Below, in pieces: positions 1 through 8,820 of a DNA stretch of 64,000 nt; position 1 is the first letter of the stretch, and every line of letters begins with the position of its first letter. The translations under genes and the position numbers were made by a program. Below the pieces are notes generated by a model. It worked only from the letters and a program-made list of their open reading frames with translations, did no database searches and was not told the DNA's origin. Source of the DNA: Actinomycetota bacterium. Lineage in GTDB: Bacteria; Actinomycetota; Acidimicrobiia; Acidimicrobiales; Poriferisodalaceae. The stretch covers positions 62,001 through 126,000 of the forward strand of contig JABABU010000026.1 in NCBI GenBank assembly GCA_014238065.1, in the 5' to 3' direction.

Positions 1-587
1 GCAATCTTCCTGTGTTCACGCGAATACAGCCGCATCGCGTGGTCGTCGAGCAACACCATCGACTCGCCCAGGTGGATCGTGGCGTCGTACGTCATCAACG
101 GAAAGTCAGGAGGGGGCGCCCAGGCCGAAGCGAAGTCATGCATCGTCGCCATGACCTCACCTAGGCGGCAATAGCTGTCAGGCGTCACAGCTTCGGCCAA
201 GTCGCGCCCGGTCACCCAACTGAAGAGGACGCAGTCTCTCGGCTGGGGAACGCCTTCGGCGCAGGCTTCCGTCACCGGATCACCGTCGACGTTCATCACC
301 GGCATCGGAACTGTCAGCTCGGTTCCAGCGGCCAGAGCTGCCATGAAATCCACTTCGGCGCCGACGAGGGAGCGATGACGTTCAGGCCGAGGCAACGTGA
401 CCCGGAGCGCGAAGCGAGTTCCGTCAGTTGTGTCAACTCGGAACACACAGTTCCAGGAGTTGGTGATGAGGCGGAGGCGACTGACCTCCACGTCGTAGGA
501 CTCCAGTGCTTTCATGGCAAGCGGTCGCAGCCGCCTGGCGCGGCCGAACTCTGTGAGATCCTCGAACGAGCGTGGACCTCCGCTCAA
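1..587 (-). CDS. APH-family phosphotransferase (kinase), 3' end outside window
   Basis: This is the N-terminal part of a small-molecule kinase of the aminoglycoside phosphotransferase/homoserine kinase-like fold; the gene runs off the left edge. The protein reads FEDLTEFGRARRL, then ITNSWNCVFRVDTTDGTRFA, which fits the N-lobe that holds ATP, and later LGEVMATMHDFA, as found in the hinge of this family. The catalytic HGDxxxxN loop would lie beyond the edge and cannot be checked. I chose the TTG at 587 because its bases overlap the TGA of the upstream glycosidase (TTGA) and the homology-like sequence begins right after it; an ATG at 514 would lose about 24 plausible residues. The overlap implies translational coupling to psuG. 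The substrate is unknown; a nucleoside- or sugar-related substrate is only a guess from context. Confidence 0.7.
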   Translation of the reverse strand, partial: MSGGPRSFEDLTEFGRARRLRPLAMKALESYDVEVSRLRLITNSWNCVFRVDTTDGTRFALRVTLPRPERHRSLVGAEVDFMAALAAGTELTVPMPVMNVDGDPVTEACAEGVPQPRDCVLFSWVTGRDLAEAVTPDSYCRLGEVMATMHDFASAWAPPPDFPLMTYDATIHLGESMVLLDDHAMRLYSREHRKI

Positions 588-1510
588 CGCTGACCCGCGT
601 ACGCGGCGGCGATGGCCACACCGACCCGTGCGTTGTTCTCTGCAAGCGCGAGATTGGCGGGGATCGAACGTCCCTCGGTTGCTTCCATGATGCGACCGAG
701 CACGAAGGGGGTCACCGCAGGGCCGGTGAGTCCTGCTGTGCTCGCGTCGCGCAGGGCCCCGTCGAGGGCGGCATCCAGACGAGCTTCGTCGAGAGCATCG
801 GCTTCTGGGATCGGAACGGCGAACAGGACCCCGCCACGATGACCGACGGAGTCACCGGCGACAAGAATCGCAGCAGCTTCCTCGGCCGAGTCGACCCGAA
901 CTGGCACGTCGAGACCAGAACTACGGGTGTAGAACGCGGGGAAGTGGTCGGTGCCCAGTCCGACGACCGGCACACCCTTGGTCTCGAGATACTCCAGCGT
1001 CCTCGCCAAGTCGAGAAACGCTTTCGCTCCTGCCGACACACACCCGACGGGATAGCGGGCCAATGCATCAAGATCGGCACTGATGTCACTCGAGATCTCG
1101 CTGTCTCGGTGCACACCCCCGATACCTCCGGTTGCGAACACCTTGATCCCAGCGACGGCCGCTAGTGCAAGCGACGCTGAGACCGTCGTCACGCCCGCCT
1201 CCCAACGCAGGCCGATTGCCACCGGTAGCTCACGGCTCGCGACCTTTCGCGAACAGGCCAGCACCCGTTCGAGTTCGTCGTCGACGATGCCGACACGACC
1301 ATGCCCGTCGAGGATCGTCGTCAACGCAGGTACGCCTCCGCCATCACGAATGGCTCCGATGCAGCGCCGGTACGCCTCACCATTGTCAGGAGCGGGAAGG
1401 CCGAGGCTGCTGAAGATCGTCGACTCGAGTGCAACGACCGGCTTGCCATCAGCGAGCGCGTCGGAGACCTCCTCGGACACCACAACCGAGTCGTTGTCCA
1501 CGTCACTCAC
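584..1510 (-). CDS. psuG: pseudouridine-5'-phosphate glycosidase
   Basis: PsuG cleaves pseudouridine 5'-phosphate to uracil and ribose 5-phosphate, the second step of pseudouridine breakdown. The protein is 308 residues, against 312 in E. coli. VVALESTI near residue 26 carries the conserved Glu (E29), FATGGIGGVHR follows near 125, an Asp lies in DISADLDAL (D146), and SAGAKAF holds the catalytic Lys (K163). The C-terminus has the conserved NLALAENNA. I chose the GTG at 1510, inside the last codons of the upstream kinase, because it gives the family's usual N-terminus; a longer reading to 1603 adds an unrelated extension. The 8-base overlap with the PfkB gene mirrors the kinase-glycosidase pairing known from E. 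coli psuK-psuG. Confidence 0.93.
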   Translation of the reverse strand: MSDVDNDSVVVSEEVSDALADGKPVVALESTIFSSLGLPAPDNGEAYRRCIGAIRDGGGVPALTTILDGHGRVGIVDDELERVLACSRKVASRELPVAIGLRWEAGVTTVSASLALAAVAGIKVFATGGIGGVHRDSEISSDISADLDALARYPVGCVSAGAKAFLDLARTLEYLETKGVPVVGLGTDHFPAFYTRSSGLDVPVRVDSAEEAAAILVAGDSVGHRGGVLFAVPIPEADALDEARLDAALDGALRDASTAGLTGPAVTPFVLGRIMEATEGRSIPANLALAENNARVGVAIAAAYAGQR

Positions 1511-2414
1511 CAGAAGTACCTGTTTCCCCAGAGGAGCCGCAGCCCTGGAGGGCTCCCTTCGACAGCAACGATCGAGCCGCGAGGTCGTGGCCGAGAACGG
1601 CACACTCCTCAGGCATCAGGCCCCGCGATACACCGATCATGAATGCCGCCGCAAACGCATCGCCTGCTCCTGTTGTGTCGACGATCGTCTCTACCCGCCG
1701 AGCAGGGACTTCGATCACGGCGCCGTCCAGAGCGTGGATGACCACTGGCAGTGCTCCGTTCTTCACCACAGTCAACGTCGCGCCGACCAGACAGCGATCG
1801 ACACCCAGCGCCAAAGCCTCGTCTGCGTTGCAGAACACAACGGTCGGCCGGACCCTCTCGACCAGAGACCGGATGGCATCAGCCCCGATGCGCTCGATCA
1901 CAGGCACGGCAGAAGCATCCAAGGACGTCTGCTGACCACGCGACGCCGACTCGCACAACGCGATCTCGGCAACAGACGCAAGCGGTTCGTCCGCCAACGC
2001 GTATGCAGGCACGTGGAGCACCGACAACCCATCGAGTGCTCCCGTCGGCAGTCGATCAAGGGCACCGGACGAGCCTCGGTCAGTGAGCAATGATCGCTCG
2101 CCCAGCTCGTCGATGAGCGCAACGACGGTGCCGGTTCTACCGGTGCGAGCAACCGCAACGTCGACCCCTGCCAGCTCGAGTTGGTCGACCAGACGGTCAC
2201 CGACATCATCGGCCCCTACGTTGCCGATGAAGCGACCTCGGGCCCCTCCGACCACCGCAGCCGTCGCGACGTTCGCAGCACTTCCACCGCGGCGCCGGGC
2301 CACTGACACATCGGTGTCCGTTGCGAGGCGCATCGGTTCGGCCAACTCGACGACGAGATCTTCGATGAGGTCGCCAAGTGTCCCGATGAGCGACCGATCG
2401 GCGAGGCTCTTCAC
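1503..2414 (-). CDS. psuK: PfkB-family kinase, probable pseudouridine kinase
   Basis: This is a 303-residue ribokinase/PfkB-family kinase. [14 protein letters not shown] near residue 40 matches the N-terminal PfkB signature and [13 protein letters not shown] near residue 245 is the C-terminal signature with the catalytic Asp and anion hole. Its position directly before psuG, overlapping by 8 bases, suggests it phosphorylates pseudouridine to supply PsuG. A ribokinase or another nucleoside kinase role cannot be excluded from sequence alone, so the symbol rests on context. I chose the GTG at 2414 because it overlaps the TGA of the adenosine deaminase gene (GTGA) and gives a normal PfkB N-terminus; a longer frame reaching 2528 lies inside the deaminase gene and has no family character. 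Confidence 0.82.
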   Translation of the reverse strand: MKSLADRSLIGTLGDLIEDLVVELAEPMRLATDTDVSVARRRGGSAANVATAAVVGGARGRFIGNVGADDVGDRLVDQLELAGVDVAVARTGRTGTVVALIDELGERSLLTDRGSSGALDRLPTGALDGLSVLHVPAYALADEPLASVAEIALCESASRGQQTSLDASAVPVIERIGADAIRSLVERVRPTVVFCNADEALALGVDRCLVGATLTVVKNGALPVVIHALDGAVIEVPARRVETIVDTTGAGDAFAAAFMIGVSRGLMPEECAVLGHDLAARSLLSKGALQGCGSSGETGTSGE

Positions 2415-3493
2415 TGCCGATCTGCAGCAATCAGATCGGTGTACGCCGGCTTGATGACGTCGTTGATCAGACGAAGACGATCGTCGAAGGGCCAGAAACT
2501 CGACTTCATGCCGTTCACCGTGAGCCACTGCAGATCGGGCCAGCCGTACCCGAATGCGTCGACGAGACTCATCATCTCATCGGTCATCGACACGTTGCTC
2601 ATCAGCCGATTGTCGGTGTTGAGCGTCACTCTGAACTTGAGCCGCTTGAGGAGGTCGATCGGGTGCTTCCGGAGCGACTCGGCTGCGCCGGTGTGGACGT
2701 TCGAGGAAGGGCACACCTCGAGCGGGATGCGTCGGTCGCGGATGTAGCCGGCCAGCAGACCCAGCTCGGCATCTCCGTCCGGTCCGATCGTGATGTCGTC
2801 GGTGATGCGAACGCCATGACCGAGTCGTTCGGCACCGCAGTACTGCACGGCTTCCCAAATTGACGGCGGCCCGTATGCCTCACCTGCGTGAATCGTGAAG
2901 TGAAAGTTCTCTCGCTGGATGTACTGGAACGCATCGAGATGACGAGTAGGTGGGTTTCCCGCCTCAGCGCCAGCGATGTCGAAACCGACCACCCCGCCTT
3001 CACGGTGCCGTACAGCCAGTTCGGCGATCTCGAGCGATCTCGCTTGATGACGCATAGCCGTGCACAGAATGCCGAGAACGATGCCGGTCTCGGCTGTCGC
3101 ACGTTCGAATCCGGCCTGAACGGCTTCGACGATCTCATCGAGGCTGAGCCCCTTCTCGGTGTGCAGCTCCGGAGCGAACCGCACCTCGGCATACACGACG
3201 CCATCAGTGGCAAGATCTGTGCCGGCTTCGTACGCAACCCGCTCTAGGGCGTCCCGATGTTGCATCACACCGACGGTGTGGGCGAACGTCTCGAGGTACA
3301 GCACGAGGTCGAGGCGCTTCGCGCCGCGCTGGACCCACTTGGCGAGATCGTCAGGATCACGGGTTGGGAGCCGGTCGTAGCCGAACTCGTCAGCGAGGTC
3401 GATGACAGTCTGAGGTCGGAGTCCACCGTCGAGGTGGTCATGCAGCAGGACCTTCGGGGCTCTCCTCACTGCATCTCTGTCGAGTCGTTCCAT
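2411..3493 (-). CDS. add: adenosine deaminase (paralogue 1)
   Basis: This 360-residue enzyme should hydrolyse adenosine or deoxyadenosine to inosine and ammonia. The metal-binding HxH lies in [12 protein letters not shown] at residues 16-27, the HAGE motif (His ligand and catalytic Glu) is near residue 200, and NTDNRLMS near 295 holds the metal-binding Asp in the form usual for actinobacterial adenosine deaminases. [10 protein letters not shown] is also conserved. It is the first gene of a minus-strand unit with tightly overlapping psuK, psuG and a kinase gene, so it belongs to nucleoside catabolism. The window holds a second, diverged copy at 10115-11197. The ATG at 3493 has no strong ribosome binding site that I can see. 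Confidence 0.93.
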   Translation of the reverse strand: MERLDRDAVRRAPKVLLHDHLDGGLRPQTVIDLADEFGYDRLPTRDPDDLAKWVQRGAKRLDLVLYLETFAHTVGVMQHRDALERVAYEAGTDLATDGVVYAEVRFAPELHTEKGLSLDEIVEAVQAGFERATAETGIVLGILCTAMRHQARSLEIAELAVRHREGGVVGFDIAGAEAGNPPTRHLDAFQYIQRENFHFTIHAGEAYGPPSIWEAVQYCGAERLGHGVRITDDITIGPDGDAELGLLAGYIRDRRIPLEVCPSSNVHTGAAESLRKHPIDLLKRLKFRVTLNTDNRLMSNVSMTDEMMSLVDAFGYGWPDLQWLTVNGMKSSFWPFDDRLRLINDVIKPAYTDLIAADRQ

Positions 3494-3768
3494 ACACCAG
3501 CTTAAGCATGTACCGACACACCATCGTCGTAATGTTCGTCACCAACCATCCGCGACCCGTAGCGCATGTACCGCAGGCATCTGGACCCGGGCCGACGATT
3601 GGAGTCCGCGCACGGATTTCCGCATCCACCGACACTGCGTTCGACCACGTGGTCGATGTGGCTACCAACGTTCGCCACATGGCAAAGACGAACGGCCGAC
3701 TGCTCGGCGCGATCCCCGATGGCGGCATCTTGGGCCCCGGCGCTGAAGTGACATGGCACGAGCGATCG
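3494..3768. other. gap of 275 bases with coding-like plus-strand stretch
   Basis: No confident gene lies here. In the plus frame beginning at 3508 the segment from about 3595 to 3770 has GC-rich third positions and reads RARISASTDTAFDHVVDVA then GPGAEVTWHE. The pattern of a beta strand, a helix starting with AFDHVVDVA and GPGAEV recalls the start of SRPBCC/polyketide-cyclase domains. It then runs into the minus-strand amidinohydrolase gene, so at most a 5' fragment remains. The resemblance is weak and is given only as a possibility. Confidence 0.25.
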
Positions 3769-4734
3769 TCAGACGGACTCACGCCAAAGGATGCCGGTGA
3801 GGCAACCAATGGCGCCTGCTGCTTTACCGAGCTCGGCGGCCGGAGCCGTCACACAATCGATGCCGAGCTTCTCGTAGAAACGTTGGGTGATGGGGTTGTC
3901 GGCGACGGTCAGGACCTTACGTGGGCCGAGCGTGACGAAGTTGAGCGAACGATTGTCGGTGGCCTCGTCCTCACTGGTGATGAAGGCCACTTCATAGCCG
4001 CGTTCTCGGAGCGCCTTCACGGCTGCGTGAGGGGTGCGACGAGGCCAGGCGATCGCCAAATCCCGATCGACAATGCGCAGCATGCCCATCAGGTGCATGG
4101 TCCCGAACGGCATGTCGACAGCAATGACCGACACACCCATCTCGCCTAGGGTCCACATGAGCTGGTCGATGGCCTCCTGATTCGTCCGGAGGCCGCGGCC
4201 GACCAGCACCGTCTCCTCGTCGAGCCAGGCGGCATCAGCACCTTCGGTCGTGGCGGTCCCGCGCATGGTTCTGACGATGGGGATGCCCAATGCGGCGAGA
4301 CGATGGGCAACCTGACGCTCTTCACCGGCGCGGACCGTAGAGGCAGGGCGGGACAGGATCGCGCCTTCCGGCGTCATGAACAGCAGGTCGGCACAGAACA
4401 TCTGGTTTGGCGTCGCCGGCTCATGCGGTTCGAGGTCGTGCACCGTGACACCGTGAGTTCGGTAGACCTCAGTGATCTGATCGTGCTCGGCCTGCGCACG
4501 ACCGAGATCGAGATTTCCCAACATCTGAACGGCATCCGGGTCATGGGATGCGAGGAGTTCCTTGCCAGGTCGGTGCAACAGCACCGACCTCAGCGGTCCC
4601 CACTCGCTGTTGATGCCGCAGCCGGCCCAGAGATGGCCGATCTCATCGCGGGAGCTGCGCGTGCGCTGTGACCAACCCCCGCCTCCATAGGCGGCGGCTC
4701 CGAACGTGCTCGGAGACTCATCGGGCTCATCCAT
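3769..4734 (-). CDS. arginine deiminase/dimethylargininase-family amidinohydrolase (paralogue 1)
   Basis: This 321-residue protein has the pentein fold signatures of the DDAH/arginine deiminase group, which hydrolyse guanidino groups through a covalent Cys intermediate. NQMFCADLLFMTPEGAILSR carries the substrate-binding Asp region, EGADAAWLDEETVLVGRGLR the conserved Glu-Asp region, GTMHLMGMLRIVD the catalytic His, and GAIGCLTG near the C-terminus the nucleophilic Cys. All catalytic elements look intact. The substrate could be dimethylarginine, arginine or another guanidino compound. It diverges from the CocE-type hydrolase gene with no more than about 40 bases between starts. A second family member at 25100 shares VGRGxRTN and the C-terminal Cys-Leu-Thr but is otherwise quite different. 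Confidence 0.85.
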   Translation of the reverse strand: MDEPDESPSTFGAAAYGGGGWSQRTRSSRDEIGHLWAGCGINSEWGPLRSVLLHRPGKELLASHDPDAVQMLGNLDLGRAQAEHDQITEVYRTHGVTVHDLEPHEPATPNQMFCADLLFMTPEGAILSRPASTVRAGEERQVAHRLAALGIPIVRTMRGTATTEGADAAWLDEETVLVGRGLRTNQEAIDQLMWTLGEMGVSVIAVDMPFGTMHLMGMLRIVDRDLAIAWPRRTPHAAVKALRERGYEVAFITSEDEATDNRSLNFVTLGPRKVLTVADNPITQRFYEKLGIDCVTAPAAELGKAAGAIGCLTGILWRESV

Positions 4735-4774
4735 GGGTCGAACCGTACCCGGCCGGCGTGACAGAGTTCAGCTC

Positions 4775-6781
4775 GTGACCTCGTCGTATACCTACGTGTC
4801 TCACACATGGCTCCCGATGAGCGACGGTGCGCGTCTCGGCGCACGGATGTGGTTGCCAAACGGCTTCGATGGCGAGCCGGCGTCAACCATTCTCGAGTAC
4901 ATCCCCTACCGGAAAGACGACCATACGGTCGCTCGTGACTCGACGCTGCACCCGCATCTCGTCGAACACGGCTTTGCCTGCATCCGGGTCGACATGCGCG
5001 GTTCGGGCAGCTCTGACGGCGTGCTGATGGATGAGTACTCCGAGCAGGAGATGGCCGACGGCGAGGAAGTGCTCGCGTGGATCGCCGATCAGCCATGGAG
5101 CGACGGCCACGTCGGCATGATCGGCATCTCGTGGGGCGGCATCATCGGCCTGCAGATGGCGAGCCGCCGTGTTCCCGCGCTCAAAGCCGTCATCGCACTC
5201 GGGTCATCGGACTCCCGCTACTACGACGACGCCGGCTATTACATCGGCTGCATGGTCGGCCAGACCATCGGTTGGGCCGCGATCATGCTCGGCTACAACA
5301 CACGTCCTCCCGATCCGATTCACGTCGGCGACAGCTGGCGGGACCGATGGATGGAGCGGCTCGAAACCGCCCCGATGTACCTCGGGAGGTGGCTCGAACA
5401 CCAGCGGGACGACGACTACTGGCGGCGCGGTTCAATCTCGAACGACCACTCGGCCATCGAAGTGCCGGTGTATCTCGTCTCCGGGCACGCCGATTGCTGG
5501 CCAAACACCGTCTCCCGTCTGCTCGAACAGCTACCGGGACCGAGGCGCGGGCTGCAGGGACAGTGGTGTCATCGCTATCCGCAGATGGCGGTGCCAGGGC
5601 CGCCGATCGGATTCCTGAACGAGGTCGTGAAGTGGTTCGATCAGCACCTGAGAGGTCGCGATGCCGGACTCGAGCCCGAACCGATGTACCGCGTGTTCAT
5701 GCAGTCGAGTGTGCGGCCGGCGTCCTTCTACGACGAGCGACCAGGCCGGTGGGTCGCAGAGGCGACATGGCCGTCACCTCAGGTCATCGCTCGACACTTA
5801 CACCTCGGAGTCGGCTCGCTGGATGACGAGCCTTCAGACGCCGATCCAGTTTCGTTCTCATCACCGCAGACAGTCGGCGTGCATGGCGGCGAGTACATGC
5901 CGTGGTTCGCCTTCGGACCCGGCCCCGAGCTACCCGATGATCAGCAGGCCGAAGACGAAGACTCACTCGTGTTCGACACCGACGAGTTGACCACCACAAT
6001 CGAGATCCTCGGCAATCCGAGGATCACCATCGAGGTGGCAAGCGATCGACCGCAGGCCCTCGTCGCGGCTCGTCTCTGCGACGTCTGGCCCGATGGCAGC
6101 AGCACGCTCATCACGCGAGGCATCCTGAACCTCAGCCAACGCGATTCCAAAGCCGAGCCGAACGCTGTAGTTCCCGGCAATCACTACGTCGTCGACGTTG
6201 AGCTGAATCACGTCGCCTATGCAGTTCCATCCGGTCATCGCGTCCGTCTTGCACTGTCCACGAGCTACTGGCCCATCGCATGGCCCGCACCGACGACGAC
6301 CGTTCTGACCGTGCACCCTCAGACGAGCTATCTGTCGTTACCGGTCCGTTCTCCGAACGCGATCGACGCTCCGGCCACCCCATTCGCCGAGCCGGAGCCC
6401 CCGGGTGCTGCACCGATCGAGCAGGTCAGGGCTCACCACGAAAATCGAACCACCACCGTCGACCCTTCAACAGGCGACACAGTCATCGAGATCACCACCG
6501 ACAACGGTCGGGATCGCTACACCGAGACCGATCTCGAGGTCGACTCCGGGAGTCTCCAGCGGTTCAGCATCCACCCCGACGACCCACTCTCGGCGAAGGC
6601 GCACTACTCGTGGCGCTGGGGCTACCAACGTGGCGGTTGGCAGGTCGAGACCACGTCGAGCACGACAATGACCTGCACGGAGACGACGTTCGACGTCGCC
6701 GCCGAGATCATCGCGACGGAGTCAGGTGTCGAAGTTTTCCGCCGTCAGTGGGATGAGAGCTACCCACGCGACCACTTCTGA
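4775..6781 (+). CDS. CocE/NonD-family alpha/beta hydrolase (peptidase S15 type)
   Basis: This 668-residue hydrolase belongs to the CocE/X-Pro dipeptidyl-peptidase (S15) family, which cleaves esters or acyl-Xaa bonds. The N-terminal half is an alpha/beta hydrolase domain: RVDMRGSGSSDG is the typical strand-turn, GISWGG near residue 116-121 holds the nucleophilic Ser, SGHADCWPN the acid Asp, and QWCHRYPQ the His. The C-terminal half is the jelly-roll domain (PepX_C). No signal peptide is visible, so it is probably cytoplasmic. I chose the GTG at 4775 because earlier ATGs lie inside the divergent amidinohydrolase gene. The true substrate is unknown. Confidence 0.85.
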   Translation: MTSSYTYVSHTWLPMSDGARLGARMWLPNGFDGEPASTILEYIPYRKDDHTVARDSTLHPHLVEHGFACIRVDMRGSGSSDGVLMDEYSEQEMADGEEVLAWIADQPWSDGHVGMIGISWGGIIGLQMASRRVPALKAVIALGSSDSRYYDDAGYYIGCMVGQTIGWAAIMLGYNTRPPDPIHVGDSWRDRWMERLETAPMYLGRWLEHQRDDDYWRRGSISNDHSAIEVPVYLVSGHADCWPNTVSRLLEQLPGPRRGLQGQWCHRYPQMAVPGPPIGFLNEVVKWFDQHLRGRDAGLEPEPMYRVFMQSSVRPASFYDERPGRWVAEATWPSPQVIARHLHLGVGSLDDEPSDADPVSFSSPQTVGVHGGEYMPWFAFGPGPELPDDQQAEDEDSLVFDTDELTTTIEILGNPRITIEVASDRPQALVAARLCDVWPDGSSTLITRGILNLSQRDSKAEPNAVVPGNHYVVDVELNHVAYAVPSGHRVRLALSTSYWPIAWPAPTTTVLTVHPQTSYLSLPVRSPNAIDAPATPFAEPEPPGAAPIEQVRAHHENRTTTVDPSTGDTVIEITTDNGRDRYTETDLEVDSGSLQRFSIHPDDPLSAKAHYSWRWGYQRGGWQVETTSSTTMTCTETTFDVAAEIIATESGVEVFRRQWDESYPRDHF

Positions 6782-6795
6782 GCACAACAGCTACG

Positions 6796-6810
6796 ACTCC
6801 GAGACGGAGT
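6796..6810. terminator. small hairpin between convergent genes
   Basis: A perfect 6-base stem (ACTCCG/CGGAGT) with a three-base loop sits 14 bases after the CocE stop and 30 bases before the end of the convergent VOC gene. There is no T run, so it is a weak candidate for a bidirectional terminator. Confidence 0.35.
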
Positions 6811-6840
6811 GGGGTTCCGCGGATCGGCGTTGGGCGCGGC

Positions 6841-7248
6841 TCAGGCGTAGTTGACCAGCTCCACAATGTTGCCGTCGGGGTCGTACATCATCGCAACGGT
6901 CACACCCGGCCGAAGCTCTGTTCGCTTCAGAACGATCTCGACGCCAGCAGCTTCAGCATCCGTCAGGACCTCTGCGATGTTCGTGCAGTGAATGGTGAGG
7001 TACCTGAACCCCAGCGCATTCTGAATCGGACCGCCCGCTGCCGACCGCGGGTTGTCGTCGAACTTGATCACCTTGATCAGGCTCCGACCGCACCGGAGTC
7101 GGTGCATCGTTCCGCCACCGCCGACCGGCATGGGCATGTCGCCCTCGTGCACCATGCCGAGCAAGTCTCGGTAGAACCCGAGCGCGCTGTCACTGTCACT
7201 GACCACGATGCCGAGGTCAACGCTGTCGTTTCCGAGTTCAATCGTCAT
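6841..7248 (-). CDS. VOC-family (glyoxalase/dioxygenase fold) protein
   Basis: This 135-residue single-domain protein has the vicinal oxygen chelate fold: a first beta-alpha-beta-beta-beta unit beginning VDLGIVVSDSDSALGFYRDL and a second beginning FRYLTIHCTNIAEVLTDAEA, ending DPDGNIVELVNYA with the metal-binding Glu. The reaction cannot be told from sequence; family members include glyoxalase I, epimerases, extradiol dioxygenases and resistance proteins. I chose the ATG at 7248 (MTIELGND) because upstream codons run towards the divergent upp gene and show no domain character. It is divergent from upp with about 60 bases between starts. Confidence 0.8.
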   Translation of the reverse strand: MTIELGNDSVDLGIVVSDSDSALGFYRDLLGMVHEGDMPMPVGGGGTMHRLRCGRSLIKVIKFDDNPRSAAGGPIQNALGFRYLTIHCTNIAEVLTDAEAAGVEIVLKRTELRPGVTVAMMYDPDGNIVELVNYA

Positions 7249-7307
7249 GCTGCGAACGATAGTCAGCAGTATGGGATGGGTTGGAAGCAGCTGAGTACGA
7301 TCGCACC

Positions 7308-7940
7308 ATGACTGCTCACGTACACGTGCTCGACCATCCACTGGCGCGGCACAAGCTGACGCAGATGCGCAAGGTCGGAACCGGTTCGGGTCTCTTCCGG
7401 CAACTGCTCCACGAAATCGGAATGCTGGTCGCCTACGAAGTGACCCGCGATCTTCTGGTCACGGCCGAATCGATCACGACGCCGATGGGTGATATGGAAG
7501 CTCCGTGCATCGATGGCAAGAAACTCGTGTTCATCTCGATCCTTCGAGCGGGTAACGGACTTGTCGACGGAATGCTGCAGGCAGTTCCGTCAGCGAGAGT
7601 CGGTCACGTGGGCATGTACCGCGACCACGACACACTCGAAGCGATCGAGTACTACCTGAAGGTGCCAGAGCACATCGAGGACCGAGATGTGATCGTCGCC
7701 GACCCGATGCTCGCCACAGGCAACTCTGCCATCGCGGCACTGAACCGAATCACGGCTCTGAAGCCGAAGTCACTGAAGTACGCGTGCCTGCTGGCGGCAC
7801 CAGAGGGCGTCGCCGCGCTACAGGGAGCGCACCCTGATGTTCCGATCTACACGGTCGCCGTCGACAGTCATCTGAACGAGAATGGCTACATCGTTCCCGG
7901 GCTGGGCGATGCCGGCGACCGCATCTACGGTACAAAGTGA
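7308..7940 (+). CDS. upp: uracil phosphoribosyltransferase
   Basis: Upp converts uracil and PRPP to UMP, the key base-salvage reaction. The 210-residue length matches the family. [11 protein letters not shown] is conserved, [19 protein letters not shown] is the typical Upp segment, [18 protein letters not shown] is the PRPP-binding loop, and the C-terminal [19 protein letters not shown] is the uracil-binding region. The ATG at 7308 gives the usual N-terminus ([16 protein letters not shown]). The stop overlaps the next start (TGATG), coupling it to a PhyH-type dioxygenase. Uracil released by PsuG or by the nucleoside hydrolase elsewhere in this window would be a direct substrate. Confidence 0.96.
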   Translation: MTAHVHVLDHPLARHKLTQMRKVGTGSGLFRQLLHEIGMLVAYEVTRDLLVTAESITTPMGDMEAPCIDGKKLVFISILRAGNGLVDGMLQAVPSARVGHVGMYRDHDTLEAIEYYLKVPEHIEDRDVIVADPMLATGNSAIAALNRITALKPKSLKYACLLAAPEGVAALQGAHPDVPIYTVAVDSHLNENGYIVPGLGDAGDRIYGTK

Positions 7941-8770
7941 TGCTGACCAACGACCAAGTCGAATCATTCGAACGCGACGGGTTTCTCGTCGTGCCCGACC
8001 TCATCGGAGTGCAGGACTGTGATGCTCTCCGAGGTCGAGCAGCCGAAATGGTGGCCGACGTCGACGAAACCAAAGTGTCGTCGACATTCAGCACCACCGG
8101 CGCCCAGGCGCGGAACGATTACTTCCTGGCCAGCGGTTCTGGCATCGGATTCTTCTGGGAAGTGGAAGCTGTCAACCCCGACAAGACGCTGAACCGTCCC
8201 AAGGAACTGGCAGCCAACAAGTTCGGCCACGCCATGCATGATCTCGACCCGACCTTCGACCACTTTTCTCGACGCACCGGAATGGGCGAACTCGCAGCTG
8301 ATCTCGGGTACGGCGGTGGACTCCTGACGCAATCCATGTACATCTACAAGCAGCCGGGCATCGGCGGCGAAGTCACCCTGCACAACGACCATGCCTTCCT
8401 GTGGACAGAGCCGATGCGCACGCTCGGCTTCTGGGTTGCGCTCGAAGACGCAACCACCGAAAACGGGTGCCTCTGGGCGTTACCCGGCGGGCACAAGATC
8501 GGCCAGCGCAGCCGCTTTCGGCGAGATGGCAAGGGATCCACAGCGCTCGAAGAATGGGCCGACCCCTATCCGACCGAAGGCCTCGTCCCGCTCGAAGCCA
8601 CCACGGGAACTGTGGTCGCACTCCACGGTCTTCTTCCCCATCGCAGCGACCAGAACCGGTCCGACAAGTCGAGGCACGCCTTCACACTGCACGTGATGGA
8701 TCCCGCCGCCGAATGGGTCGACGACAACTGGCTGCAACGGCCAGATGGCCTACCGTTTCGCAGCTTCTGA
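7940..8770 (+). CDS. PhyH-family Fe(II)/2-oxoglutarate dioxygenase
   Basis: This 276-residue protein belongs to the phytanoyl-CoA dioxygenase (PhyH) superfamily. The N-terminus VESFERDGFLVVPD is the family's usual opening. TLHNDHAFLW near residue 145 supplies the HxD iron ligands (H, D), and LLPHRSDQN supplies the distal His, with an Arg in KSRHAFTLH fitting 2-oxoglutarate binding. The iron site looks intact. The ATG shares its A with the TGA of upp. In this context a substrate such as a modified base, nucleoside or sugar is possible, but other PhyH enzymes act on ectoine, phosphonates or acyl-CoAs, so no specific substrate can be assigned. Confidence 0.85.
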   Translation: MLTNDQVESFERDGFLVVPDLIGVQDCDALRGRAAEMVADVDETKVSSTFSTTGAQARNDYFLASGSGIGFFWEVEAVNPDKTLNRPKELAANKFGHAMHDLDPTFDHFSRRTGMGELAADLGYGGGLLTQSMYIYKQPGIGGEVTLHNDHAFLWTEPMRTLGFWVALEDATTENGCLWALPGGHKIGQRSRFRRDGKGSTALEEWADPYPTEGLVPLEATTGTVVALHGLLPHRSDQNRSDKSRHAFTLHVMDPAAEWVDDNWLQRPDGLPFRSF

Positions 8771-8820
8771 TTTCGTCACATGCATCAGTCGCGTTCGGCA
8801 TCCGACGCCACCCCGAATCA

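Noticed and set aside
1083..2093. 336-codon open frame on the plus strand
   Set aside because: It lies antisense to psuG and the PfkB gene, both of which carry clear family motifs; its translation is low in domain character and rich in Ser, Arg and Thr, as expected for a shadow.
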